Origin: an uncultured Acidimicrobiales bacterium
GTDB lineage: Bacteria; Actinomycetota; Acidimicrobiia; Acidimicrobiales; SZUA-35
Assembly: GCA_938029215.1 (NCBI GenBank)
Contig: CALHFG010000093.1
Location: forward strand, 1 to 64,000
Direction of reading: 5' to 3'
Length of the DNA stretch: 64,000 nucleotides
The notes below the pieces were generated by a model. The model did not search any database and was not told where the DNA came from. It saw only the letters and a program-made list of their open reading frames with translations. Each line of letters begins with the position of its first letter. Position 1 is the first letter of the stretch. Shown piece after piece: positions 37,767-47,336 of this stretch. A program made the translations under genes and the position numbers.

Positions 37767-39050
37767 ATGAAAACGAAATTGCTCACTCTTCTTTGCGCGG
37801 CCCTCATGGCTGCGTTGACCGCCGCGGTGGCTCCCTCGGTCGCCTCGGCCCAGGAACGTCCCACGTGTGAGAGGTCTGATTCTGATCCTGATGGGGATGG
37901 CTGGGGTTGGGAGAATGGCCGGAGTTGCAAGGTGGCTCCGAACCAGCCGACGAACGATGGCCATCCCACATGTGAACGATCCGATTCGGATCCTGATGGT
38001 GACGGGTGGGGTTGGGAGAACGGTCGCAGCTGCAAGGTGCGTCCCGGTCAGGCTGGGCCCGCTAATGGGGGACATCCCACGTGTGAGCGGTCTGATTCGG
38101 ATCCTGATGGCGACGGGTGGGGTTGGGAGAACGGTCGCAGCTGCAAGGTGGCGCCCGGTCAACCCACCCAACCAAACAATCCTCCGGCTCCGGCGCCCCA
38201 ACCGGGTATGTCCAGCACGACCAGCCCGATCCACGGCTTTGCTGGTCCGGACTGTGTGGGGCCCACAAACAACCACAACCCGCCCAACATGCGATTCGGC
38301 GACTTCATCTTGATGAACAACGCCTGGAATGCAGGAGCGTCCAACGGTCAGTGGTGGCAATGTACGTCTCTCAAGGCCAACCCGAACGGCTCGGTGGCCG
38401 CACGCTGGAGCTACGACTGGCTCAACGAATGGAACGTCAACGGGCCCGTCTGGTCCGTGAAGTCCTATCCCGAGGTGATCTACGGCGCGAAGTCTCGCGG
38501 TGAGGTGTCGGCCGACAAAGCGACCACCGGTTTGCCCGAGCGGTACCGGAACCTCGACGACTTCCGGATCGATTTCGCCTACAGCAGCTCAGAGACCACC
38601 AAACGCAGCAAGACCGTGAACGGCAAGACGGTGTATGGCGAAAAGAACGTGGCAATCGAGAGCTTCTTCCACAGCAGCTGCGACATTCGGCGCGGCGCCA
38701 GTGGCTCGAACCGCACCTACGAGATCATGGTGTGGCTGGACCACGGACCCGAACGGAAGCCAAACGGGCAGTCGGGCTATAAGGGCGATGTCACCATCGA
38801 TGGGCTGCGGTGGGAGGTCTGGACCAAGGGAGCCAAAGATCCTGGCTACATCGCGTTCTATGCCAAGAGTCCCGTGCGTTCCGGATCTCTGGAGTGGAAC
38901 GACTTCATCGATTGGGCCCGGAACAACGGTGCGGCCCGAGGAACGCGCCCGTTCAATGACGACTGGTGTATGGGCAACATCCTGTTCGGCACCGAGATCT
39001 GGTGGGGTGAGGGCGAGTTCTCGCTCGATTACCTCCGGATCAGCCGTTAG
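37767..39050 (+). CDS. Secreted GH12-like endoglucanase with three N-terminal Cys-rich DPDGDGWGWENGRSC repeats
   Basis: Signal peptide; three near-identical PTCERSDSDPDGDGWGWENGRSCKV units; C-terminal domain with GH12-like features (NNAWNA, YEIMVWLDHG, ILFGTEIWWGEGEFSLDYLRI). Confidence 0.75.
   Translation: MKTKLLTLLCAALMAALTAAVAPSVASAQERPTCERSDSDPDGDGWGWENGRSCKVAPNQPTNDGHPTCERSDSDPDGDGWGWENGRSCKVRPGQAGPANGGHPTCERSDSDPDGDGWGWENGRSCKVAPGQPTQPNNPPAPAPQPGMSSTTSPIHGFAGPDCVGPTNNHNPPNMRFGDFILMNNAWNAGASNGQWWQCTSLKANPNGSVAARWSYDWLNEWNVNGPVWSVKSYPEVIYGAKSRGEVSADKATTGLPERYRNLDDFRIDFAYSSSETTKRSKTVNGKTVYGEKNVAIESFFHSSCDIRRGASGSNRTYEIMVWLDHGPERKPNGQSGYKGDVTIDGLRWEVWTKGAKDPGYIAFYAKSPVRSGSLEWNDFIDWARNNGAARGTRPFNDDWCMGNILFGTEIWWGEGEFSLDYLRISR
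37860..38150 (+). repeat. Three 75-bp coding repeats (about 37860-37934, 37965-38039, 38076-38150)
   Basis: Identical 25-aa translation in all three copies with a few synonymous differences. Confidence 0.93.
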
Positions 39051-39134
39051 AGCAATCTCCGACCGCAGTCGGGTTGGGCGCTGAGAGGAAGCTGTGAGAG
39101 TCTGGAAGTGCGACTCTCGAAAGCAGCTCCTGGA

Positions 39135-40574
39135 ATGGTTGACAAGCACGCATCACTAAACCCGGGACCACCGACCACCGTCGTACTGTTCGGCGCCACC
39201 GGTGACCTGTCCAAGCGAAAGCTGATACCCGGCCTGTTCCGGCTGACGACCAATGAACTGCTGCCCCATCTGCGAATCGTGGGGACCTCGCTCGACGATC
39301 ACACCCAGGAGTCTTTCCTGAACTTCGCTCGAGAGTCCCTGGCCCAATTCGAGGGGAATATCTCCGATGAAGAGTGGGCCAACTTCGCTCGACGTCTCAC
39401 CTGGGCACCGGGTGGCACCGCCAAGGCGCTGAAGAAAGCCGTCGCCAAAGCCGAAGCCGGGTTGGACGAGCCTCAGAATCGATTGCACTACCTCTCCGTA
39501 CCGCCTCAAGCCGCGCTGGCCGTGATCAAGACCTTGGATCAGGCCGGGCTTGCAGAGGGGGCCCGAATCGTGATGGAGAAGCCCTTCGGTACCGATCTGG
39601 AAAGCGCCCGCCGTCTCAATGCGTCGGTGCACGAAGTGTTCGACGAAGAACAAGTCTTCCGCATCGATCACTTCCTCGGCAAAGAGGCCGCCCTCAACAT
39701 CTTGGCGTTCCGGTTTGCGAACGGGCTGTTCGAGCCGATCTGGCACCGGAACATGATCGACCACATCCAGATCGACGTGCCCGAGGCATTGGGCCTAGAA
39801 CAGCGAGCTGCTTTCTATGAGGCGACCGGCGCCTACCGAGACATGGTGGTCACCCATCTGCTGCAGGTGATGGCCTTTACCGCTATGGAGGCTCCTACGT
39901 CGTTGGCGCCAGCCGCGATTACCGAGGAGAAAAACAAGGTATTCCGGTCCATGTTGCCCATCGGCCCCGACGACGTCGTCCGGGGCCAATACTCCGGCTA
40001 CCGAAACGAAGATGGCGTCGACCCCGAATCGGAAACCGAAACGTTCATTGCCCTTCGGTGCTTTGTCGACAACTGGCGGTGGGCAGGCGTCCCGTTCTAC
40101 CTGCGCACCGGCAAGAACATGGCCGAAGGGATGCGGATCATCTCCATCGCCTTCAAAGAGCCACCCAAGTCGATGTTCCCACCAGGATCCGGAATTGGGC
40201 AGTCGGGCCCGGACCACCTCACCTTCGACCTGGCCGACGAATCCAAGATGTCGCTGTCGTTCTATGGCAAGCGGCCGGGGCCGGGGTTTCGGCTCGACAA
40301 ACTCTCGATGCAGTTCTCGGTAGGGGAGACCAACAGCTCCGCGCATGTCCTTGAGGCGTACGAGCGGTTGATTCTCGACGCGGTTCGCGGCGATCGAACC
40401 CTCTTCACCACCGCCGCTGGTGTTGAACGCCTTTGGGAAGTATCCAAAGAGCTGATCTCTGACCCACCTCCGGTCCGGCCCTACGCCAAGGGAACCTGGG
40501 GACCAAACCAGATTCACCAACTCATTGCCCCTCGCGCTTGGCGCCTTCCCTTCGAACGTGCCTGGAGGGGCTAG
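39135..40574 (+). CDS. zwf: Glucose-6-phosphate 1-dehydrogenase
   Basis: [48 protein letters not shown]. Confidence 0.96.
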   Translation: MVDKHASLNPGPPTTVVLFGATGDLSKRKLIPGLFRLTTNELLPHLRIVGTSLDDHTQESFLNFARESLAQFEGNISDEEWANFARRLTWAPGGTAKALKKAVAKAEAGLDEPQNRLHYLSVPPQAALAVIKTLDQAGLAEGARIVMEKPFGTDLESARRLNASVHEVFDEEQVFRIDHFLGKEAALNILAFRFANGLFEPIWHRNMIDHIQIDVPEALGLEQRAAFYEATGAYRDMVVTHLLQVMAFTAMEAPTSLAPAAITEEKNKVFRSMLPIGPDDVVRGQYSGYRNEDGVDPESETETFIALRCFVDNWRWAGVPFYLRTGKNMAEGMRIISIAFKEPPKSMFPPGSGIGQSGPDHLTFDLADESKMSLSFYGKRPGPGFRLDKLSMQFSVGETNSSAHVLEAYERLILDAVRGDRTLFTTAAGVERLWEVSKELISDPPPVRPYAKGTWGPNQIHQLIAPRAWRLPFERAWRG

Positions 40575-40628
40575 GGGTTCTGCGTTCTGGACTGAATCCG
40601 ATGCGCAACGTGTGCCAGGATCGTGGCC

Positions 40629-41372
40629 ATGAGCGAATTGGGCACGATCGCATGGGCGGAACGCACGGGCGGCAAGATAACCGATGCCGACAAGCAGGAA
40701 CTGAATAGCCGGCTCGGCGCGGTGTTCGAGGCTGCGGCTCGACCGGCACCGGAGTTCCCGCTCGACGCAACATTCGAATCGTTGGCCCCTCCTGATAGTG
40801 AGCTTTGCGTCGAGGCGTCAGCGCTCTGGAATTTGGTTGCGCCGGAGTGGCTGGCGGCTCACGGCTATCGCACCTGGTACTTTGCGCGTGCGCTGGCCGA
40901 GCTCGACGCAATCGAGGTCGATCCGGAACTGCTCTATGTGGCATCGATTCTTCACGACCTCGGGCTCACCAAGCACGCCGTCCCAAGCAACGCGACGCCG
41001 TGCTATGCGATCAACGGAGGCCGCGAGGCAGGACTTCTGACGGCCGGACATCGCAGTCGAGAAGATGCCGACGTGGTCTATGAAGCGATCGCCATGCACC
41101 TCAACGTGAGCGTGTCGATCGACGACGGCGAGGTCGCGTACCTTGTGGCCGCCGGAACTTTGATCGACGTAACGGGTCCCCGACTGCAGCTCCTTCCCAA
41201 CGAACTGTTGGCGGCGATTCTCGTAGAACATCCGCGTGGTGAGTTCGCCGACAAGATCAGCACCGTGATGCACAAATGTGCGGCCCGGTACCCCGACACG
41301 CGGTGCGGCTACATCGGTAATGATCTCAACTTCGATGAGCTCGCCAAGCAGCATCCTCTCGACTCGGTGTGA
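40629..41372 (+). CDS. HD-domain protein (cyanamide hydratase/diguanylate-type HD-like)
   Basis: LYVASILHDLGLTKHA HD motif with downstream helical HD fold. Confidence 0.8.
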   Translation: MSELGTIAWAERTGGKITDADKQELNSRLGAVFEAAARPAPEFPLDATFESLAPPDSELCVEASALWNLVAPEWLAAHGYRTWYFARALAELDAIEVDPELLYVASILHDLGLTKHAVPSNATPCYAINGGREAGLLTAGHRSREDADVVYEAIAMHLNVSVSIDDGEVAYLVAAGTLIDVTGPRLQLLPNELLAAILVEHPRGEFADKISTVMHKCAARYPDTRCGYIGNDLNFDELAKQHPLDSV

Positions 41373-41425
41373 ACCCCTGACCTGGGGCGCTGTTCAACCC
41401 TCAGTCACACGAATAGAGTTTCTCG

Positions 41426-42127
41426 ATGGAACCGCTCCCTGAAGATTGGACTCGAGCCCTCGCTGTCGTGGCTCACCCCGATGACATGGAGTACGGAGCG
41501 GCTTGCGCGGTCGCAAAGTGGACCGGGGCTGGCAAGGATGTGCGGTACCTGTTGGTGACCCGAGGTGAGGCTGGCATTGCAGCGATGCATCCTGAAGAGT
41601 CGATTCGGGCTCGGGCCGGTGAACAGGAACGGAGCTGCGCCGCTGTTGGAGTCGAGAATCTCGAGTTCTTGGATTACTCCGACGGTTTGGTCGTCGAGGG
41701 GCTCGAACTACGTCGAGACCTGGCGGCTGCCATACGTGCCCACCAGCCGGAGGTCTTGATCTCGATCAATCATCGGGACTCCTGGGGAGGTCCAAGCTGG
41801 AACCACGCCGATCACCGCGCCGTCGGGCGATCACTCATCGATGCCGCCCGGGACGCCGGCAACCCGTGGATCTTTACCGATGCTGGTCCTGCGTGGTCCG
41901 GCACTCGGTTCATCGCGTTCAATGCGTCACCGCAGTCGGGCCACTTTGTGGAGGTCTCCGAGGCCCACGTTCAGGCGGGGATCGCCTCGCTGGAGTGCCA
42001 CGCGATATACCTAGAGAATCTCGACGAGCCCCCCGATCCGACGGCCATGATTCAGGGCGCGGCAGAGGCCTCGGGGGCAGTCAACGGCGTGCCGCTCGGA
42101 ATCAATTTCGAGCTGGTATTCGTCTAG
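41426..42127 (+). CDS. PIG-L/LmbE family deacetylase
   Basis: ALAVVAHPDDMEYGAACAVAKWTGAGKDVRYLLVTRGEAG (AHPDD motif) and NHADHRAVG. Confidence 0.93.
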   Translation: MEPLPEDWTRALAVVAHPDDMEYGAACAVAKWTGAGKDVRYLLVTRGEAGIAAMHPEESIRARAGEQERSCAAVGVENLEFLDYSDGLVVEGLELRRDLAAAIRAHQPEVLISINHRDSWGGPSWNHADHRAVGRSLIDAARDAGNPWIFTDAGPAWSGTRFIAFNASPQSGHFVEVSEAHVQAGIASLECHAIYLENLDEPPDPTAMIQGAAEASGAVNGVPLGINFELVFV

Positions 42128-42209
42128 TCAGACAACAAGGCGTGTTTGCAGCTGCCTACACGAGCTGGGAAAGTCTTTCCCCGACGGTACGCAGGGCTAG
42201 GTTCTAGCC

Positions 42210-43361
42210 ATGAAAACGCGCGCTGCCATCTTGTGGGATCAGGGCCAGGAATGGACGGTGGAAGAGATCACACTTGGTGCTCCTGAGCCCACGGAACTGA
42301 TCATAAAGACCGCTTTCGCGGGCCTTTGCCACTCCGATGAACATCTGGTGACGGGCGACATCGCAATCCCTCCCGAAGCTGTTGAGGCAATGGGGGCGCC
42401 TCACTTCCTTCCCTGCATCGGTGGGCATGAGGGCTCTGGTGTTGTTGTCGAGGTGGGTTCGGCGGTGTCTGGCGTCGTCGTTGGTGACCATGTGTCGGTG
42501 AGCTTTGTTCCTTCGTGTGGCACCTGCCATTGGTGTGCATCGGGTCGTCAAAACCTGTGCGACATGGGCGCTGGCACTCTGGCGTCGGGGATGTTGTCTG
42601 ACGGCCAATATCGACATCACAGCAGTGACGGCACGCCGCTCAATCGCATAGCGCAGCTGGGCACCTTCTCAGAGCACATGCTCGTTCATGAGGCGTCGGT
42701 TATCAAGGTCGATCGCGATCTGCCGCTGGATGTCGTTTCACTCGTTTCGTGCGGTGTCGCGACCGGGGTGGGATCGGCGCAGAACCGAGCCGGCGTTTCC
42801 TCGGGTGACACGGTAGTGGTTGTGGGGATCGGCGGAATCGGGGCCAACGCAGTGCAAGGGGCTCGCATGGCGGGAGCAGCGAACATCGTCGCCGTCGACA
42901 CCAATTCGCGGCGAATGGAGAAGGCTCAAGAGTTTGGCGCAACCCACTTCTTTTCCTCGTTTGCCGAGGCGATCGCGGCGGTGTCGGAAATGACGCAGGG
43001 CATCATGGCAGACTCGTGCATTCTGACACCCGGCGTCACCACCGGGGACCTGATCGAACCAGCGATGAACGTAATCTCAAAAGACGGCACCGTGGTCGTC
43101 ACGGGCCTCGCCCCGATGCACCAGCGCGAGGTCACCATGGATCTGTTCAATCTGGCGATGTGGAACAAGGAGATCAAGGGGACCATCTTTGGCTCAGGGT
43201 CTCCCCGCGTCGAAATCCCTCGCTTGCTCCGCCAGTATCGACAAGGTCAATTGAAGCTCCACGAACTAATCACCCGAACTTATTCCTTGGACCAGATCAA
43301 CGAGGGCTACCAAGACATGCGAGACGGGAAGAACATCCGAGGCGTCATCGCGTTTAGCTAG
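42210..43361 (+). CDS. Zinc-dependent (NDMA-dependent-type) alcohol dehydrogenase
   Basis: GHEGSGVVVEVGSAV, CGTCHWCASGRQNLC structural Zn site, GIGGIGANAVQGARMAGA. Confidence 0.92.
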   Translation: MKTRAAILWDQGQEWTVEEITLGAPEPTELIIKTAFAGLCHSDEHLVTGDIAIPPEAVEAMGAPHFLPCIGGHEGSGVVVEVGSAVSGVVVGDHVSVSFVPSCGTCHWCASGRQNLCDMGAGTLASGMLSDGQYRHHSSDGTPLNRIAQLGTFSEHMLVHEASVIKVDRDLPLDVVSLVSCGVATGVGSAQNRAGVSSGDTVVVVGIGGIGANAVQGARMAGAANIVAVDTNSRRMEKAQEFGATHFFSSFAEAIAAVSEMTQGIMADSCILTPGVTTGDLIEPAMNVISKDGTVVVTGLAPMHQREVTMDLFNLAMWNKEIKGTIFGSGSPRVEIPRLLRQYRQGQLKLHELITRTYSLDQINEGYQDMRDGKNIRGVIAFS

Positions 43362-43376
43362 ACCCGGCGCCAAGAC

Positions 43377-43799
43377 CTACTTGCGTTCGGCCGCGGTTTT
43401 GATAGCCAGGTTCTCTGCTTCGAGTGAGACAAGCGCTCGCTTTCGCATTGCTCGCTCGACCAAGCTCGCACCCAGGCCGGAGACCTCCAGCGTGAGCTCG
43501 TTTCGGCAACCCTTCTTCTCGCGTTTGACCCTGTGGGTGGCCGTCAGTGTGCTGAGGCCCAATTTTCGCTTCCAGGCGAAGACCCTTTTCTTGTGGTCAA
43601 CCTGAGTCACGGTCCACACCGCAGCGAGGAGATCGGGCTGCCACAGCTTGAACTGATCGCCGGGTTCTAGTTCGCCTGGAACTAAACGCTCGAGCTTCTC
43701 GATCGTCGGCGTGATGTTCGGCAGGTTGTCGATGTTGGTCGTTATCTCCCAGACCCGAGGAACCGGCGCATTGATCTTGATCGAATGGGAAATAGACAC
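43377..43799 (-). CDS. SRPBCC family protein
   Basis: SISHSIKINAPVPRVWEITTNIDNLPNITPTIEKLERL; GTG start at 43799 preferred. Confidence 0.75.
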   Translation of the reverse strand: MSISHSIKINAPVPRVWEITTNIDNLPNITPTIEKLERLVPGELEPGDQFKLWQPDLLAAVWTVTQVDHKKRVFAWKRKLGLSTLTATHRVKREKKGCRNELTLEVSGLGASLVERAMRKRALVSLEAENLAIKTAAERK

Positions 43800-43955
43800 C
43801 GCCGTAAGGCTAGTTGCTCGTGTGTGCGGCCGAGACGGCGTCACGATCTATCGGCGGCTGTTTCGCGGACATTTGGAATAGTTTGTCTGGCCGTCGCGTT
43901 TGTAGCCGTGGCTGTTGTGTGGCAGTCACGCTGAGAAAGGCCTATTGTCCGTACT

Positions 43956-44435
43956 ATGTTTGATGTACTACCTGAACGATTGCCATGGTTCGTGGGCGGG
44001 CCGGTTCTTGGTCTTCTCATTGTCGGCCTGTTTGTCGTTGCCAATCAGCCCCTTGGCGCCAGCGGTGCCTATGTTCAAACCAGCGGGCTTTTCCGTCGCC
44101 GCGAGGGGGTCGTCATTTGGCGGGTGTGGTATTTCGTTGGGCTCTTCCTCGGCGGAGTGCTCGCCACCCAAGTCCTGCGCGACCCAGCCGGTTTTCGCAG
44201 CGGGTACGACGCCCTCCGCGATGTGTTCCCCTTGGCGGTGACGGTGCCTCTGGTCTTTGGGGGCGCAACTCTGCTTGGCTATGGCGCAGCGGTCGCCGGC
44301 GGCTGCACGTCGGGTCATGGGATGTGTGGCACCGCCCAGCGATCGCCGGCAAGCATGGCCGTTACCGCGACCTTCATGGTCACGGCAATCGCCACCACAT
44401 TCTTCCTTAGCCTCGTCACTGGAGGTGCGCTGTGA
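43956..44435 (+). CDS. YeeE/YedE family half-size (thiosulfate/sulfur compound) transporter protein
   Basis: TM protein with GYGAAVAGGCTSGHGMCGTAQRS. Confidence 0.85.
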   Translation: MFDVLPERLPWFVGGPVLGLLIVGLFVVANQPLGASGAYVQTSGLFRRREGVVIWRVWYFVGLFLGGVLATQVLRDPAGFRSGYDALRDVFPLAVTVPLVFGGATLLGYGAAVAGGCTSGHGMCGTAQRSPASMAVTATFMVTAIATTFFLSLVTGGAL

Positions 44436-44914
44436 GCAGCGGAATCAACGGTCGCAAGGCGATGACCATGAACCTCACCGGGTTGGCGTTCGGCATCATG
44501 TTCGGAGCTGTGCTTGGCGCCTCCAACCTTCATGAGTACGACACGATTCACGCGATGCTCGCCTTTGAAGAGCTGGATGTGTTCTTCTTTATGGGTTCGG
44601 CGATCCTGGTTTCGGCGCCGCTGTTGTGGTTGCTTGAACGGCGCGGTCTGAGCACCCCGCTAGGGGGAAAGCTCACCCTGTCGCGTTCGATGCCCGAAAA
44701 GCATCACCTCAAGGGCGGCGCGCTGTTTGGGATCGGTTGGGCGATCGCGGGCACGTGTCCGGCACCGACACTTGTCATGATCTCATCCGGTGCGTGGCTT
44801 GGACTTATCTCACTTCCGGGAATCTTCCTCGGTCTGCATCTTCGGGAACGTGAGCAAAAACGATCGCTCGAGAAGCTCGTATCCGTCGTCGAAGATCAAT
44901 CGGCAGGGGTCTGA
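44432..44914 (+). CDS. DUF6691 / YeeE-YedE family half-size membrane protein
   Basis: TM protein with LKGGALFGIGWAIAGTCPAPTLVM; 4-nt overlap with upstream partner. Confidence 0.85.
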   Translation: MSSGINGRKAMTMNLTGLAFGIMFGAVLGASNLHEYDTIHAMLAFEELDVFFFMGSAILVSAPLLWLLERRGLSTPLGGKLTLSRSMPEKHHLKGGALFGIGWAIAGTCPAPTLVMISSGAWLGLISLPGIFLGLHLREREQKRSLEKLVSVVEDQSAGV

Positions 44915-44954
44915 GGGCGGGGGCTATTGACTGGTGGGTCGGATGACCGCTTGC

Positions 44955-44990
44955 CGAGACATTCAGACAATTGTCAGGTAATGTACGCCA
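44955..44990. promoter_or_regulatory. Palindrome-containing promoter/operator upstream of GntR gene (ACATTcagACAATTGTcaggtAATGT)
   Basis: GACAATTGTC 10-bp palindrome inside an imperfect larger inverted repeat ACATT...AATGT just upstream of the ATG at 44994. Confidence 0.45.
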
Positions 44991-44993
44991 CGC

Positions 44994-45758
44994 ATGACAA
45001 TCAATGAACTGGACCGCAACAGCCCCTTGCCTTTGTGGGCTCAACTCGAAGGAGAGCTGAAGCGTCGGCTCGACGCGGGCGAGTTCGCCGACGGGGCGTT
45101 CCCTACCGACCTTCAGCTCACCGAGGCCTATGGCGTGAGCCGGCACACGGTGCGCGAGGCCATTCGGCATTTGAACAAGACCGGCTTTCTGAAGCGGGAA
45201 CGCGGTCGCGGCACCGTTGTAAATCGTGCTGAGTTCGAACAGTCGCTCGGCACGCTTTACAGCTTGTTCCAATCCGTGGAGTCGAGCGGCGTCGAGCAGA
45301 CCAGTTCGGTGCTGCAGTTGGAAGTTGTGAAGGATTCTGCTGCGGCGGCTCATCTCAGCCTGCCCGAGGATGCAGATCTGGTTCTGCTCGCTCGGCTTCG
45401 TATGGCTGGCGGTGCCCCACTAGCTGTCGATCGGGCGTGGATGCCCGCGAGCATCGGGCACGTCCTGCTGGATCGCGACTGGTCTCACACGGCGCTGTAC
45501 GCAGAGCTGCGAAAGGCGAAGAAACCGGTCCCGAGCCAGGGCTGGGAACGGTTGACCCCAACGATCCCTGGAGCCTCGGACCGCAAGCTGCTTGGCCTGC
45601 GCAAGGTTGATGCCGCGTTCTATCTGGAACGTCTGGGATGTGACTCGGACAACAAGCCCGTCGAGTGGCGGACAACTGTGATTCGGGGCGACCGGTACCG
45701 CTTCGTCACCGACTGGTCCGCCGGTACCTCTACCGCCCTTCGCCCAAGCGCTTCCTGA
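44994..45758 (+). CDS. GntR-family regulator with UTRA domain
   Basis: LPLWAQLEGELKRRLDAGEFADGAFPTDLQLTEAYGVSRHTVREAIRHLNKTGFLKRERGRGTVV plus UTRA-like C-terminus. Confidence 0.93.
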   Translation: MTINELDRNSPLPLWAQLEGELKRRLDAGEFADGAFPTDLQLTEAYGVSRHTVREAIRHLNKTGFLKRERGRGTVVNRAEFEQSLGTLYSLFQSVESSGVEQTSSVLQLEVVKDSAAAAHLSLPEDADLVLLARLRMAGGAPLAVDRAWMPASIGHVLLDRDWSHTALYAELRKAKKPVPSQGWERLTPTIPGASDRKLLGLRKVDAAFYLERLGCDSDNKPVEWRTTVIRGDRYRFVTDWSAGTSTALRPSAS

Positions 45759-45872
45759 GAACCCTGGTTGCCGGGGTTCTGAACGGCAGCGGTTGACGTG
45801 AACGACAAATGACCGTACATTTGCACTAAGGGATGTGGCGTGTGCCACTCAAACCGCAAAGGCATCGATGTC

Positions 45873-47246
45873 ATGATCTTCGAACAGCACTACTTGGATT
45901 GCCTCTCACAGGCGTCGTATTTCATCGGCGACGAAACGACCGGGCGGGCGATCCTGGTCGATCCGCGCCGCGACATCGAGCCGTATCTTGAAACGGCGTC
46001 GCAGCATGGAATGACGATCGAGATGGTCATCGAAACCCATCTCCATGCTGACTTCCTGTCTGGTCATCTTGAGACCGCTGCGGCGACCGGGGCCACAATC
46101 GCCTTCGGGTCGAAAGCTGAGACCGAGTTCGAGTCACGGAAGCTGGCCCATGGTGAGCGCATCAACCTCGGCGAGGTGGAGCTCGAAATCCGCCACACAC
46201 CGGGTCACACGCCGGAGTCGATCAGCGTCGTCGTTTATGAGAACGCGCAGGATGAGGTGCCGTATGGTGTCTTGACCGGCGACTGCCTCTTCATCGGCGA
46301 CGTCGGTCGGCCGGACCTTCTTTCTTCTGTCGGAGTCACGTCGAACGAGCTCGCCGGCCAGCTCTATGACTCGCTTCACGAGCAGCTGATGACCCTGCCC
46401 GACGAGACCCGGTTGTACCCCGCCCATGGTGCGGGATCGGCATGCGGTAAGAATCTGTCGAGCGACACCGTTTCTACCATCGGTTGCCAACGCAAAGACA
46501 ACTACGCCGTCCAGCCCATGAGCAAAGATGAGTTCATCGAGGTGGTGACCGCGGGCCAAACCGCTCCTCCTGCGTACTTCAGCTTCGAAGCGGTGCTGAA
46601 CAAGCAGAACCACGGCGTCCTCGACCCCACCGAAGCTCCTTCGGTTCTCTCCCTCGAAGACGTACTTCGGCATCAGGCTGAGGGCGCCGTCATCCTCGAT
46701 ACCCGCGAACCTCCAGTGTTCGCCCAGGGTCACCTGCCCGACTCGATCAACGTTGGTCTATCGGGTCGGTTCTCCGAGTTTTCCGGAGGCATCATCTCAC
46801 ACGATGTGCCGATCGTCCTCGTCACCGAGGAAGGGCGCGAGCTCGAGTCTCGCGTTCGACTGGCCCGGATCGGGTTCGACAACGTCGTCGGTGCCCTCGA
46901 TAGGTCCGTCTCGGCGATCGAAGGGTCAACCCTGTCGGTGATGCCACGGGTCGATGTCGAAGGTTTGATCCAGGCTCGAGCCTCGGTGGAAGATCTGCAG
47001 TTGGTCGATGTTCGGCAACCGGGTGAAACCGCCAACGGCACGGTGGAGGGGGCGATCGTGATCCCGCTCACACAGCTCAACACTCGCATCGAAGAACTCG
47101 ACATGGACCGCCCAACGATCGTCTATTGCGCCGGAGGTTTCCGGTCCATGATTGCGGCCAGTCGAATGAAGGAAGCCGGGTTCGCTGACGTCTCTGACCT
47201 CATTGGTGGCTACGGAGCGTGGAGTTCCCAGATGGTCTCGGCCTGA
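45873..47246 (+). CDS. MBL-fold hydrolase (ETHE1/persulfide dioxygenase-like) fused to two rhodanese domains
   Basis: THLHADFLSGH metal site; rhodanese-like domains, the last with IVYCAGGFRSMIAA. Confidence 0.92.
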   Translation: MIFEQHYLDCLSQASYFIGDETTGRAILVDPRRDIEPYLETASQHGMTIEMVIETHLHADFLSGHLETAAATGATIAFGSKAETEFESRKLAHGERINLGEVELEIRHTPGHTPESISVVVYENAQDEVPYGVLTGDCLFIGDVGRPDLLSSVGVTSNELAGQLYDSLHEQLMTLPDETRLYPAHGAGSACGKNLSSDTVSTIGCQRKDNYAVQPMSKDEFIEVVTAGQTAPPAYFSFEAVLNKQNHGVLDPTEAPSVLSLEDVLRHQAEGAVILDTREPPVFAQGHLPDSINVGLSGRFSEFSGGIISHDVPIVLVTEEGRELESRVRLARIGFDNVVGALDRSVSAIEGSTLSVMPRVDVEGLIQARASVEDLQLVDVRQPGETANGTVEGAIVIPLTQLNTRIEELDMDRPTIVYCAGGFRSMIAASRMKEAGFADVSDLIGGYGAWSSQMVSA

Positions 47247-47259
47247 CGGGTCTGGGGAA

Positions 47260-47307
47260 CCGGGCCCTTTCTTCACCACGTTCCTCTGGTGAACCCAAAG
47301 GGCTCGG
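47260..47307. promoter_or_regulatory. Long two-segment hairpin (possible terminator/attenuator) between the MBL-rhodanese gene and the redoxin gene
   Basis: CCGGGCCCTTT...AAAGGGCTCGG (11 pairs including one G-U) enclosing TTCACCA...TGGTGAA (7 bp). Confidence 0.65.
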
Positions 47308-47336
47308 TCCCGGACGCGTCGCGGTAGGGTCCAGTT

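Noticed and set aside
37860-38150. Direct repeats considered as a CRISPR-like array
   Set aside because: Units are coding, in frame, 75 bp long, with coding linkers; no cas genes.
42420-42560. Locally T/G-ending codons around the Zn-binding region of the alcohol dehydrogenase
   Set aside because: Shift is mild and mixed with C-ending codons; not distinct enough to claim recombination.
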